Positions 48,021 through 59,843 of a DNA stretch of 64,000 nt are shown here, in pieces. The position numbers and the translations under genes are program-made. Numbering within the stretch: position 1 is the first letter of the stretch; each line of letters starts with the position of its first letter. The notes beneath the pieces are model-generated. The model worked only from the letters and a program-made list of their open reading frames with translations, was not told the DNA's origin and did no database searches. This stretch comes from Thermothelomyces thermophilus ATCC 42464. Its lineage: Eukaryota; Ascomycota; Sordariomycetes; Sordariales; Chaetomiaceae. The stretch is taken from contig NC_016478.1 in assembly GCF_000226095.1 (NCBI RefSeq), forward strand, positions 2,780,001-2,844,000. The letters are read 5' to 3'.

Positions 48021-49292
48021 TCATACCTGCTCCCCGACTGTCCCACCGGCAGCGGCCGCCCCTTGGTCTTCCTCGGCGGTACCATCGTCCTCGAGTTCGT
48101 CGCTGTCTTCCAAGGAGTCACTGTCGTTGGCATCCCCGCTCTCCTCGCTCCCCTCAAGGACGTATCCGGGGCATCGTTCGACAAGTCCTGTATAATATGC
48201 GACCAGAACCTCCGGGTTCGGCACAATCTTCCAGTCTACCCTGTGCAGGAACTCAAGTTCCAGCAGCTTAAGCTCCGCGACCTTTACTCCCCCAACTCTG
48301 GCATACGTGGAGTTGTTCCAGAACGCGTCTGAAAGACCCTTGGCCGCGACGGTGGCGGCGGTGATAAGGAACCGGTGCACGGTAAGTGTGTTGATGGTGA
48401 AATCGGGATATAGCGCGCATAGGCAATCAATGTAGTAAACCATGGACAGTAGGAGGGGCGGGGTGAGTGTGGCGTGCTTCGCGAGGCGGTGAAGGTAATC
48501 TAGCACTGATATTCCCGGGGCAGTCCTAAAGATAGCTTGATCAGTTGCCGCTGCTCGGTCTGCGTGCTAGACTGAAATGGGGAACAAAGTCCAAGGAGCG
48601 TACCGGGAATGGAATCTGGTTAGGTGCCCTGATCTGAGGGCAAGCGTATCGTTCGTCTCGATAAGTTCTCCCAGCATATGCGCAATCAGGACTACAATAT
48701 CTTCGACGGGACAGAGCTCATATCGTAGCGGCAGGACCTTTGGAGGCGCCGTGTCGGGCTTTGCCCGCTTGGCCTCTTTTGAGGGGTTTTGCGACGGTTC
48801 GGACGCGGACGTCCTTATGCTACCCGGCTCCTGCGAAATTCTTCGCTTAGACGGGGAGCTTGGAAGGGTCGGTGCCTCGGTGCGCTGCTTCGCACCGGAA
48901 GGCAATTCCTTTTTGATCTTCGCCGGCGGCTGCCCGGCGACGGCGGACCCCTCTTCGGGGGCGGCCATTGTTTTCTGGGATGTGGATGGATCGTGGCTGT
49001 CTGTGGTCGGTGGTGCCCGCGGAAGCAATGCGCCGGCGGCGTAGTTCATGGACTCCATCGACGAGTACTGAGTCACGGCGTCCACGGCCACATGTCGCTT
49101 CGGCTGCGAGGCCGCGGGCGCGACTATTGTGGAAGCGGGAGAGCTAGACGGCCGGCGAGGTTTGGCAACGGCCGGGGCCCGGGGACAAGAGTATCGAGGC
49201 GAGGGCGCAGGGGCATAGTGGAAGCCGTGAAAATTGCTTCGAGGAGATGCATTGGCTGGGCTCGTTGTGGGAACGGGTGACCGCGCCAACAT
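48021..49292 (-). CDS. PHO80-like cyclin (Neurospora PREG family)
   Basis: Exons 49292-48604 and 48525-48021 (78-nt intron) give 397 aa. PHO80/PREG cyclins bind the kinase PHO85/PGOV and keep the phosphate-starvation factor (Pho4/NUC-1) inactive when phosphate is plentiful. The cyclin box starts near RYELCPVEDIVVLIAHMLGEL and continues across the intron: HSR|TAPGISVLDYLHRLAKHATL, LLLSMVYYIDCLCALYPDFTI, TVHRFLITAATVAAKGLSD, WNNSTYARVGGVKVAELKLL and ELEFLHRVDWKIVP, all typical of PHO80-type cyclins. The 190-residue N-terminal extension is Pro/Ser-rich with KRHVAV- and KRRIS-type basic patches, and the C-terminus is acidic (DANDSDSLEDSDE). A stop falls directly at a GTATGA, so a further 3' exon is not excluded. 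PHO80 subfamily membership is firm; true orthology to PREG is inferred. Confidence 0.85.
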
Positions 49293-51399
49293 CGTCCCAA
49301 CCTCAGTCCTCCTGCGGAGAGCGCGCAGAGTAACCAAGAAGACGAGTTGACGAAGTGTGGTGCGGCAAGCGAAGCTGGGGATGGTGGGGCAGCAACCGAG
49401 ATCGCCCCCACTAAAACCCACGGTTCAAGAGACGAGAACTTCGGGTTCCCCACAATGGGAAGAAGAAGTGCTGTTAGCGTAATCATACATATGTCGGGTA
49501 TGTACTTTACGCCCAACTACAGTATCCGATTCGCATTAGCCAGCATGCATGCTCGGTGTCTTGAATCAGCAGACGCTGACCCCAAGCGGACAACCGCAAA
49601 AGTACAGCAAGCGTGCTTTTGCTCAACTCTTGGAATCCGGAACCATAGCAGTGTTGCGGCCTGATATGCGGCACAGCAGGTTTGCTCGGCCTAGGAGACA
49701 ATCAGGATGATGGAGGTCGGGTCGTGAACTGTATTGGGAATGCTGTTGTGGTCTCTTTGCTGTGTCGCGCCGAGCGCGGTGTATGCAGAGGGAGGAGTAG
49801 TGTTATTAATGTCGCTAATCTTAATGGGAATAATTCTGGCGGGCAAGTTGGGCCAGCCTCCGAGGTACCGCTGCGTCTCTATACATAACTGCTCCCCTCC
49901 TGTTCCAGGCAGTCCTTTGAGACAGCCTCTGTTCTGAGTTGTAGTGAGGGCAACCTCACTTAAGCTAGCAACTGGGTGCATGGGTGCCCCCTTGTCAATT
50001 CAGCAAAAATCACTGACCACCCGAATCGCATCAACACAGGAGCGGTACCGAGTCGCTGGTAGTAACCAAGCACTGGAAGGCGGTTGCATCTCCATGATTG
50101 GCGAGCGATCTGAACATCAGAACGGTCTTGGCTAGTAACTGCGAGATCGTGGGTATTGTGACGGCAAGGGCTGATTTGATGCCATGTGGTCTCCTCCTAG
50201 GGGCTGGTAGAATCGACGAGATACTTGGGAGGCTGATATTCGCCTAACACCCTTGGGAAAAAAGGAAAAAGAGGAACGATGAGGAACAAATGGGGAAAAG
50301 AAAAAGAAAAAAGCCATGGCACAGCCAGCCAGTGAGCGCGTCCGGAATAACACCGAGCTGCTCGCAGCTGTCCGCACGCAGACCTCAAGGGTCGCCTTGA
50401 TCGTCACCCTTTGTACGAAATATTGTATGTTCCTAATGTGTTCAATTGATGGTGCTATGTATCCGTAACCCTAGGCGATTCTGAACTTTCCGGGGCAAGT
50501 CCACCTCGCTTCTGAACCACCCTCTGCTTGGTCAGCGGCTAGTGCGATAATGGATTGGAAGACTCGAAGCCCAAATCAATTTGCAGGGTGTCTCGCAAAC
50601 TGCTCCGGGTCTCTCTCGCTTTCCTTTTTCTCTTCTCTTCGCCCTGCCGCCTCCTAGGTAGTCATAGAGCGTCTACCTCTGTGAATACTGTGCCTTCTTC
50701 GCCTTCCCTCTGTTCTGGATCTCAAAATGACAACACCACGTCCTGGAATGGAATATGGATACATACAGATTATTCCATGCTTTTAATATAGCGTACGAGT
50801 AGCTCCGTACGGATTACTCTGTACTGCATGGGCTAGTCCGTTCCTATTGTGTAACAGCTTTGAGACAAGGATTCTAGCAGCATCTGATGGGTCCCGGCCG
50901 GCTTCCCGCCTGTGCAGTTCTGGTGGGTCCTGGCTCGCCAATGGTGGCGTAGAACTTCATCCGCATTCCCCACAGGGCATCAACTTACTCCGTTACCATC
51001 AACCAGGACAAACGACAACACCAAGAAGGTGACGACAAATCAGCCCTGCTGCGACGTTGTGCACACATGCTCAAGCCGCTTCCCATTACGAGGGCGCACC
51101 TTGGTTAATCCTTAGCGGAAAAAATAGCTACACTCTCAAAAGAGCCACCAGTGTCACCGTTCCCAGGAGCTCTTCCGCAACAGCAGTGACGTTGGGGACC
51201 GGCGACCAAACGCCAGCCTGAGCCCATCCTCGATCCGGGCGCTCAAGAAATAATCCGACAAGGCATTATATTCGTGTGAAAAAAAAATAACTTCGCCGCT
51301 TCGCCATACATCGATCGGGGCAACTCCTTTGTTCGAACTACCTGGACCGCCAACACCATTGCAGCAGCTGCAGGTTGTTGAAGAGCGCACGCTGATACG
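49293..51399. other. Divergent promoter region, PREG-like cyclin and GID5
   Basis: About 2.1 kb serving two divergent genes. No protein-like frame. No CACGTG box was seen on the cyclin side. Confidence 0.5.
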
Positions 51400-54300
51400 A
51401 TGACGAGATTCAACACCCCTCCAATACTTTCACAAATACGAGCCGCAAGGAGTTACTTGGAGCAGGCTGCTGCTCTCCGTTTGCTGAAGGATGATATAAT
51501 CGGGCACGTCAACCGGAAAGAGGAATGGATTCAAAATGGTATCCTGGAGCCGCTGGTCGAGATCCTCCGGGGCAGTGTTCGATCGCCGACAGGGTCGACA
51601 GGACAAGGGCAGAGTCAAGCAGAACAGTCAGACGGACTCTCAGAAGAGGATGAGGTGCGTCTGCTTGCCTTACAGATCATTGCTAGCTTTGCATATGGTA
51701 AGTGCGCCGTGGAGCGGATGTCGAGGTCGAGAAAAAGGCCCCGGTGCTAACCCGGTCCAGGCAATGCCGCATTCCTTGCTCCCCTACATGCCGTCGACGT
51801 AATATCGGCCATTGTCCCGACCTTGTCACCGGCGAATTATCCCCCGCCGGTCGTGTTGACAGCGTTACGGGCCTTGAGAAACATCGCTGCGTCCGCCGAG
51901 CTTGCCGCTGCGGGCGCCAACGACATCGCTGTGCTGTCTAACGCCCTGTTTTCCTCTAACTCCCTCGCCGCTCTATATGCCATTCTTTCCCAGGAATCAG
52001 CCGATGCCGTGGTACAGGAACAGAAACGGCTGGTGGCGAGCCTCGTCAGCACGTTATGCAGAGACCCAAAACATCAAAATGCTCTTGCCGACGCCGGCGT
52101 GCTAGATGCCCTCGCCACCATATTGGCAAGCTTTGCTGCGGCGAGAGGCGAGGTCATTCCGGGCGCTGAAGTGATCGGGCAGCGCGACGGTTTGGCCCAT
52201 CTGATACCAGCTCCGGCAGCACCCAATGCCGATTTGGCTCTGACACTCGCGGCCCTGTCCGCCATTGTCGCAAATTCGCGTTTCCGCTCATATATGCTGC
52301 TGTGTTCTCCAGCCATCCTGGCCGTCTTCCCACCCGCCGAGTTCTCGCCCTTAGCCACACATTTGAGGGCGGCTTGGGACGCGCTAGAGGTGAATGGCTT
52401 TGGCAGTGTCCGTAACAGAGACCCTGGGGCCATGGACTACCTGATCCCCGCTGTCCCTATCCCTTCGTCCATTTCTCAGTCTAGGGGTTTCGGCGATTAT
52501 CCCCCTCTAGGTTTCTCTGTGTCCCGCGACAATCTTGCTACTGGGAGCCGGACCTCGACGTTCCGGTTTACTGGCGTGGACTCGAGTCGTCCACATGTTT
52601 CCGGTGAGGACGAGGAGGCCGACGAGCCCGAGAGCCCACTGATTCCGTGGCTCATTCACCTCGTCCGGTCAACTAACGGCCTAGCGAAGGTCATGGCTGC
52701 TTCCTTAGTCACATCGCTATTCAAGGCAGGCTTTGCAAGTCCAGAACGAGAACAGATGCTGGCTGTGCTCGTCGTTCCGCCACTTTGGCACCTTATGAAG
52801 GAGCACGATAAGGAGATCCCTGCTTCTGTCCAGCAGGCCGCCTTCATCGAGCCTGGTACGGCCACGGACTGGGCGATCATGGAACGGACGATAGATGTCC
52901 TTGCTCGGCTTGTCGGGGAGAGCAACGCTTTGCAACAAGCCGTACATGACTGCGGGGTGATCAAGATGCTTGCAAAGCTGCTCAAGGAGTCGTGCGAACC
53001 TCGACCGGCCCAGTTTGTTCCGCGCCTATGGTCAGCCAAACCCATCTCGGCGGCCGAGTCTGAAGAAGGCTCGCCCGCTTGCAGACTCGGACCAGCCGGC
53101 TTACTTCCGGCATATGCTCACAGGATCAGAATGCGAGAAAGTGCCCTGAAGCTTGTGGCGTCAATGGCCACGCTCAGTAACGACTATCGTGAGGCGCTCG
53201 CTGAGGCGGACGTCGTACCATACATCATGAAATCCTTGTCGCCATATCCCGGGAATTCAAAGGAGGCCAAAGATCAGCCATCATCAGAGAAGGCGGCTGA
53301 CAACGGCGATTCCGGGAAACTCTCGGCCCAGGACCATAACCCCAACTCTGTCATCGTCGCAGCATGTCACGCTATCAGAGCACTGGCACGGTCACCAAAG
53401 ATCGTCCGGACTACACTGCGGGATCACGATGCCGCCGCGCCCCTTAATCAGCTGCTGAGGCACCCTGATGCCGAGGTCCAGATCGCTGCCTCTGGGGCAG
53501 TCATCAACATTGTTACTAGTCATAACGACGTGGTGGCAGTACGTTATTACCTCCTGTATATTTTTTTTTTTCGTTGTTTCAAGCTCTCTGCCTTTATTTT
53601 CTCCCTCGCTCCCCTCCCCCTCTTTCAGTTGTTTATTCTCCCCTATTTTCGCAGGGCCTATCGATGATACTGACCGAGAGTAGGCTCTCCTTGACCTCGG
53701 TCTCTACAAGACGCTTTGTGAACACGCGCACTCCCTCAATCCCGGGTTGCGGCTTAACGCGCTGTGGGCACTCAAACACTTGGCGCTCAACCTGGATAAC
53801 ACCGCCAAGAAAGCATGCCTCGAAGAGCTCGAGCCAGGCTGGCTCGTCCAGCTCATCAGCGACGATGCATCCGACGAAGAGGGACTTGGCAATAGGTCAC
53901 GGTCAGAACGGCGGTCCACGGACGCAGACGAGGACGAGGACATGGATGCGGACACACCCTACGAGGGAGACGATGATGCACAGCGCGCCTGGACCTGGCC
54001 TGCCCTCACCCACAACCCCGGCCTCTCGGTCAACGCCTCGGCGCGATTGCAACAAGCCGTGGCCAAGCTCACGGCGCTGCGCGACGCCGAGCTCAACCCG
54101 GCCCGCAGAGCCCGGGCGGACAGCCTGGCCATCCAAGAACAAGGGCTCGGGTTCATCCGCAACCTGCTCATGATTACGGACCCTTCCGGCCAGGCCGACA
54201 TGGTGGACCACCTCTTTACCGAGATCGGGCAAGACCGACTCTTTGCCATCCTCACGGACAAGCTCAAGGTGCGGGTGGTGGGCGCGGCCAACCGGCGCGC

Positions 54301-54676
54301 CTCCTCACGCGACGCGCTGGTGCTGTACCCTCAGGCGCGCATCGTGGAGAACCTGGCGTACATTCTCGTCAACATGGCGGCGGGGGCGCCGCGGCACCGG
54401 CAGTTGGTGGTGGCGCAGACGGAGCTGCTCAAGCTGCTCGGGGGTCACCTCAGCAGCAAGGACCGCGGGGTACGCATGGCGCTGTGCCAGCTGCTGGCGA
54501 ACCTGGCGTGGGTGGACTGCGAGAGCGACCGGGCGCCGTCGTCGCAGCGGACCGCCGAGCTGGAGCGGCTCGGGTTCTTGGCCAAGCTCGAGGGCATGGA
54601 GGCGGGAGATGCGGACTTTGGGGTCAGGGAGCGTGCCAAGGCGGCCGTGTCGCAGATGAAAGCGCCGACCCTGTAG
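51400..54676 (+). CDS. GID5: GID/CTLH ubiquitin ligase armadillo subunit Gid5 (Vid28, ARMC8)
   Basis: Exons 51400-51697, 51761-53538 and 53684-54676 give 1,022 aa. Gid5 is the armadillo-repeat scaffold that docks the substrate receptor Gid4 onto the GID E3 ligase, which destroys gluconeogenic enzymes when glucose returns. Helical ARM repeats run through the protein: ILEPLVEILRG, VVLTALRALRNIAASAELAA, KRLVASLVSTLCRDPKHQNAL, SVIVAACHAIRALARSPKIV, DAEVQIAASGAVINIVTSH, and the diagnostic C-terminal block LLDLGLYKTLCEHAHSLNPG, RLNALWALKHLALNLDN, EQGLGFIRNLLM and RIVENLAYILVNMAAG. Intron 1 (63 nt) has GTGCTAACC; intron 2 (145 nt) starts GTACGT, holds a T-rich tract and ends TACTGAC...TAG, joining NDVVA to ALLDLG in phase. 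An acidic loop near residue 760 is species-specific. Confidence 0.9.
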
Positions 54677-56128
54677 GTGAGGGGGGCCACACGACGGACG
54701 GACCCGGCTGGCTAAGCGACAGACGACGGCGGTGACGCCGCCGCCGCCGCCGATGACGATGTTGATGATGGTGATGATGACGCACGATGGACGACAACAA
54801 CGAGCATGACTACTAACCACGAGGAGTGCTACGATGTGCGGGGTGTCGCGCTCAGGCGGCGAGGCAAGCTTTAGGGGAGAGAGGGTTCTTTTGTGAAGTT
54901 CGTAAGCTTGGCATGGACGGAGAGGGCTATCGTGATAGATATGTGGACCTCACCTCCCCCCCCCCCTCCCTCTTTTCTTTTCTTTCCTCTCCCTCTCTCC
55001 CCCAAACAATCTTGGGGCACTACCTTACTTGTACAGTCAAGCACTCGGCGGGCTCAGGTCTGTAATAGTGCATGTTTGGATACGCAGAGTATACGATATT
55101 GATCTTTTTTTTTTTTTTTTTTGGCGTGAAACCAAACCTGGAGGAGGCTCTCTAGCCGTACAGCGCGGATGCGACGGAGCGAGATTGTGTACGGAGTAGA
55201 AGCAAGGCAATACAGTCTCCGTTTGATGGAGGGGTTTGGTCGGGGAGGTAAATCTGGATGCAGTCTGGATCATCCACCGATGCTGTCTCGGACACCGGCA
55301 TTCGGCATTCCAAGGTCACGAACACCAGTTGGCTTGGCGGTGAACCACAGTCCCGGGTATACACGGGTACGGGAGGGGGTGTGGTACGAGGCAACAGAAA
55401 GGGTCCAGCATCCCCGGCTTTGCGCGATGTTGACGACTCAACAAGATGGCGGGTAATAAGCTATAGCTTAGCGGGAAAATCGGAGCATGGCATGTTTCTT
55501 GCATTGCAGTGTGACAGTGAGGCCCTGCAGACCCATTTGCCGCCTAGAGCTGCCTCGTCGGTTGATGCTATCGTTGCGGCCGGTATCCGGTTACGACATT
55601 TGTGATTAGGCACGCATGTACAACACACTCGAGGTACAGACATCGGAGATGGCCTGATAGATAGTCCAGACACCCCAATACCTATAGATCATACATACAA
55701 CTGACACTGTACTACCACATGTAAGGCACAATACCTAAGGCACCCAACGCTTGCTACGCAGGTAGCAAGCAGGGATGCAAGCAGCGGAAGCTCTGCATTA
55801 CCCCTCTTCTTCCTTCACTGACGGTTGGATGGCGGAGGTCGAGGTGGAGGTGGAGGAGGTGAGCGCCAGGTAGTGAAAAGCATTATGAAATACATACACG
55901 TCCGTACATACCCTACATTAACATTACGGATACGCGACAGTCTCAACGCAGGCACTCGCGTAAGCGGAAGGAAGGCGATGTGGTCACGACTTTGAAGATT
56001 CCCCATCGGGGGCCCCGCTCACGGCAAAGATCGACAGTCGGGAATAGAGGGGTTCCGGACTGTTTTGTCCTCGCAAGGTGGGTAGCTGTCTCTCTTGTGT
56101 GTGTTTGTGTGTTTGTTGTGGTGTGATT
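54677..56128. other. GID5 3' flank
   Basis: About 1.45 kb without a credible gene. Contents: GAT/CCG trinucleotide-like repeats just after the stop (54730-54780), a C-run near 54956-54966, a T-run at 55104-55122, and one TACGGAGTA word (55190-55198). Confidence 0.5.
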
Positions 56129-56448
56129 CTCGATGGTGGCCCGTTCCTGAACTATCCCGAGTCAATCGGCTTCTCGGATTAGGATCAGAGCCAGGAACCC
56201 TACGGCGGCTTTACCCCCAACTTTGCGACCAGCAAATTTACCGACTTCCATGTTGGTGGCGACAGCATCTCGACACGCACCACCCATCCGCAAGGGAGCT
56301 GGCTGTACCACATCACGCTCGACTCCAATGCCGCAGGCAACTGACCCAAGTGTTCCCCATCGTGCAGCAGACAGGCCGAGGCAACTTCTGTGAGCCCCTT
56401 GTGGCTCTTCCATCGCAGTTTGCCGGCCAGAGGGGCGTTCTGGGTGTG
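56129..56448 (+). pseudogene. Relic of a BIM1/X325-like secreted copper-protein gene
   Basis: Two adjoining frames resemble the BIM1-like (X325, LPMO-related) family of secreted or GPI-anchored copper-binding fungal proteins: [55 protein letters not shown], then in another frame [20 protein letters not shown] and [15 protein letters not shown]. The reading is broken by an in-frame stop after GFSD and a one-base frame change after DSNAAGN. The signal peptide and the copper-binding N-terminal histidine are not seen upstream, and nothing family-like continues past GVLGV. Conserved-looking residues remain, so decay may be recent. A short intron around the frame change was considered but no donor/acceptor pair fits. 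The family name comes from memory of its motifs. Confidence 0.55.
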
Positions 56449-56935
56449 TTCCTGGGGTTGGTTTGTTTGGCGGGTGGCGGACTCCAAGAGGGTGTCTGCT
56501 CGGTGAGGAAGACTTGAGCAACGGCGCCGGAAGGGGAAGGATTCTTGAGAGAATGGGCCGCCGTCGGGGGAGGTGAGAAGCAGGCCGAGCAGACAGATCA
56601 TTGGGGATTGAGGTAGATGTGCACAGGAGCTTCTTCCCTTGTCATCTTGTCGCGTAGTGTTGTGTGCGATTCTGCACCGTCAGCTGCGGTTGTGCGGTGA
56701 GTTCCGTAGCTCATTGTCGGCCAATGAGTGTGCTCCGATCCTATTGGCACGGCCCAAGGCCGTGTCTGATTCGTTTGCTAGCTGCGGTCTGACCCACCAA
56801 GGTCAGTTCAGTTCCCATTGGCTGTGCAGGGCTGCAGGCCTCAGACCCACCAAAAGACTAACCAGTTAGTCTTTCGGTGGGGTTTTGGTCTTGGGGCTAG
56901 CGTGGAGCAGGACGGTACGGAGAGTGTTTCTTAGG
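56449..56935. other. Convergent intergenic stretch next to the kinase-like gene
   Basis: About 490 bp past the relic, up to the 3' end of the kinase-like gene. A short inverted repeat (ACCAAAAGACTAACCAG / TTAGTCTTTCGGTGG, about 56847-56880) lies just before the kinase 3' end; nothing else recognised. Confidence 0.45.
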
Positions 56936-57797
56936 TTATTTGTCTATAGTTACAAAACCGTCCGTCCACAAGCAGATTTGGTGCTCCTCGTAGCACTGGG
57001 CAAGGCGCTTCACTTCCGACTCGATAAGAGATGAAATGAATTGTTTGTCAGTCAGACCATCGCTTACTCGCTCGAGATCAACAACCATGATCTTGTCGCC
57101 GACGAGGTGGTAGTTATCGAGTTTGCTGTCGTCTTGCAAGATACCGAACGGCAAAAACGCATCTAGGGCTTGGCGCATCATACGCCGAAAGTCGCCCAGG
57201 TCCAGCAGGCCTCCCTCAGGGGTCGCCAGACATACGCCGCCAATGTCCGACAATAACAAGGCCCGCGTGCCTTTGTATCGAAGTTGGCCAAAGCACCTCG
57301 GGATGACGACGTCCTGCAACGGTGCGAGTTTCGCATACGTCGCCTTCTCCGTCTCAAATTCCTCGTCCCAGCCGTCCTTTTGCTTCTTGAGGACCAATTG
57401 GCCAGGCAGGGCCCACTCAGGGAAGCACGACTGAAACCAGACTTGAGCTGGGCGCGGGAGAAGGACGTTCACCAGAGCTTGGATGATCTGCTGCACCAAC
57501 GAAGGCTGCACGTGGAGACGGAGTACGTGTCGGTGGACGCCGTCGGCCGGCGTGGCTGTTGCGTGAATGACGCGCGTCCGAAATCGAAACCGCTGTTCGG
57601 GTCAGCAACATGCACACAACGGAGAAGCGGTGCAGGTAAGCGCGCGCACTTACAATTGCGCGAGAAGGCCGCTCGGTGTTGTAGAAATTCGGCCGCAGTT
57701 TTAAGCGCCCTTGGGGCCGCCGAACTGGAGGAGGTGGAATCGCACCGAACGACCGGCCACAAAAACTCGGTGGCGGATTTGGAGTATTGCCGGCCAT
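56936..57797 (-). CDS. Small protein-kinase-like fold protein
   Basis: Exons 57797-57654 and 57592-56936 (61-nt intron, GTAAGT, TTGCTGACC branch point, ACAG) give 266 aa. It fits the degenerate kinase/phosphotransferase-like proteins that are numerous in filamentous fungi. Visible: a strand with LVLKKQK (candidate ATP-binding Lys), a helix with EFETEKATYAKLAPLQ, a hinge-like ALLLSDIGGVCL, a catalytic-loop-like LQDDSKLDNYHL (D-x-K-x-x-N pattern) and a metal-binding-like VVDLERVSD in place of DFG. It lacks a glycine-rich loop and most of a standard C-lobe, so it is short for a protein kinase; the N-terminal 50 residues are Pro/Arg-rich. The start at 57797 is the first ATG of the exon. Substrate unknown; pseudokinase or small-molecule kinase are both possible. 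Confidence 0.72.
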
Positions 57798-58481
57798 TGT
57801 ATGTACAGCAGCAATGGCGGTTATACGCGCCGAGATGGGAATGTTCGATTTCCTTTCGATTCAGACGTTGAGCACATTCGCGGCCTCTTCGACTCCGGAG
57901 ATGGATATTCTGCCCCACCTCGCCCACGAACTTTCAGGTAGTTAACCCTAACCCCAACACCATCTCACCACCGAGCCCTCGCCTCGCCAAGCCCCCCTGA
58001 GGCCCCCTCGGCCGCCGCTGGCGTGAATTCCGGTGAACCGACATATTCATCTCACCTAACATAGGCACGTAGGCACCCGTTTTCTGATCCCGTGGCATGC
58101 CAAAAATTGGCTCTGTCCATCCTCGAACTTAAGCTACTAAGGGCTGGCACCGTTACACTACAATCCCTGTATCAGTATAGATTACCCGATCGAATACACA
58201 GTACAATACACAGTGTATGTACGATGAGATCCTTGGCTGCACGCAGTGTAGGTGACTCCAGAGGAGCAACAACTGGAAGGTGGCAGCAGGGTGGTGAGAT
58301 AGTTTGTTTCCCGTTTCCTCGCCTCGCCCTCTCTCTCTCTTTTTTTCCCGCTCTAGCTTTTGCCCAGTTCCGGGACTCGCCTTTTTTTTTTTTTTCGCGA
58401 AATCCGAGAGGGCGTGGAGAGAAAAGACGAAGCAGAGCGTTCGATGCGATTCCCTGGATTCCCGGATCGCTAATGTGCCAA

Positions 58482-58498
58482 GTATGTACTGTACATAC
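58482..58498. repeat. Perfect inverted repeat GTATGTAC-T-GTACATAC
   Basis: Eight-base arms around a single T. A second palindrome of the same type (TATGTAC-A-GTACATA) is at 58974-58988. Both are upstream of the HSP30-like gene and may be protein-binding sites or chance repeats. Confidence 0.7.
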
Positions 58499-59564
58499 AT
58501 ACTATGAGTACAGTACATACGCTAATCCGCCGCTGGCGGTCGAATCACGTCTTTTACTCTTATTCATCTTCCGATGTCAAAGTTCGCCATCATCATCGTC
58601 ATGTGCCACCCAACCCGATGCTTCCGGACGATCCGAGTTGCTTTCATCCGTTCCTCGCTCTTCCTCGTGCAGAATTGGGCGAGCCTCATCCCCAATGCAG
58701 CCGTCGTCATGTCATGTGGTGTCGCTCAGATCAACGCACGCCAAGCAGCGGCCCGCGATCGTTGTCGTCATTGGCCGGCCGGGGACCCCGGAGCCCTGTC
58801 GTGCTCGGAGAGGGGATGAGGACACCGGTCGAGTCATTGACAACCAGCACTGGGTCTGACAAATCCGTCTAGGGTACTTACACTAGGGAAATGGAGATAC
58901 TAGCCTTCCATACATTACCGTCGCCGTCGTCGTCCTCAGGTAAGGTTGTATACGCTGCCGTATGTTTGTTAGCTATGTACAGTACATACAGTTCAGTACA
59001 AACGGTACATACAATCACCAGACAGTGTGCCGAGTCTCGAGTGCCCACGCAAGGCGCTGGTCTGTGGCTTGCACACATAAGAAAAAAGAAGGAAAAAGGG
59101 AAAACAGCACGGTCGAGACTCGCCGTGACAATGCTGTATTACTGGATGCCTGCGGGTCTGTTTTCGGTCCCGACCAGAGGGGAGAGAAAGAAGTGGGAGT
59201 GAGGGAGAAGACTCGGAATGGAGGCCCCTTGTTTCTCGATTCGAATGGGCCGGGAAAGCAAAAGTGATGATGTCGGAGAGGATTCGGCAAGCTCGCAGGG
59301 CGCGGTGACCTCTGTGTGGTGTGGGTCATCAAAAGCTCGCTCCTGCTTCTGGTTCACTCTCTCTCCTCGTCTGCTTGGTCAGACTTGCTTGCTCTCTCGT
59401 CATCGGCGTTCTGGACGGTTCGCTTCCCGGCCGAAAAACCATGATAGTTCGGTGCTGCAGCTACTGCTAGCCCTGCCAGCCCTGCCGCCCTTCTGCCCCC
59501 GGTGTGGTCCCGCTGTGGCTCCCGTGCTACCCGCGTCGCACCCAAAGAGGTATCACAGACATCA

Positions 59565-59570
59565 TATATA
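59565..59570 (+). promoter_or_regulatory. Candidate TATA box of the HSP30-like gene
   Basis: TATATA in a GC-rich setting, 274 nt upstream of the ATG at 59844, with CCCCT (stress-element core) words downstream near 59620. Yeast HSP30/YRO2/MRH1 genes are stress-induced; activity here is inferred only from position. Confidence 0.4.
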
Positions 59571-59843
59571 CGCTGGGCATGCGTGATGCGACTATAAGAC
59601 GGTGCTCATCCTCCTCGACCCCTCTCTCCCACTCCCTCCAAGTTCACCTGACCTTGGGAAAGGAGAGCAACCCACCGTTCCAATCGTCACCTGCTTTTCA
59701 CATCTACATCTCTCAAGCCTCTGTGCCACCCAGACACTTCCTCAACACACTTACACGCTTCCCAAAGTCCTCGATACCATCCCTGAGAGAGAGACACACC
59801 CCTGACCTCCTCTTGCCCGGACATAGAAACAAAAACAAAAACA

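Larger units (their letters stand above)
57798..59843. other. Divergent promoter region, kinase-like gene and HSP30-like gene
   Basis: About 2 kb with no protein-like frame. It contains six GTACATAC/GTATGTAC words between 58215 and 59012, including two perfect palindromes, and T-rich tracts at about 58332-58346 and 58381-58397. Confidence 0.5.

Noticed and set aside
57944-57960. Telomere-like TAACCCTAACCCC
   Set aside because: Less than two repeat units of CCCTAA, so chance is a sufficient explanation; not an interstitial telomere array.
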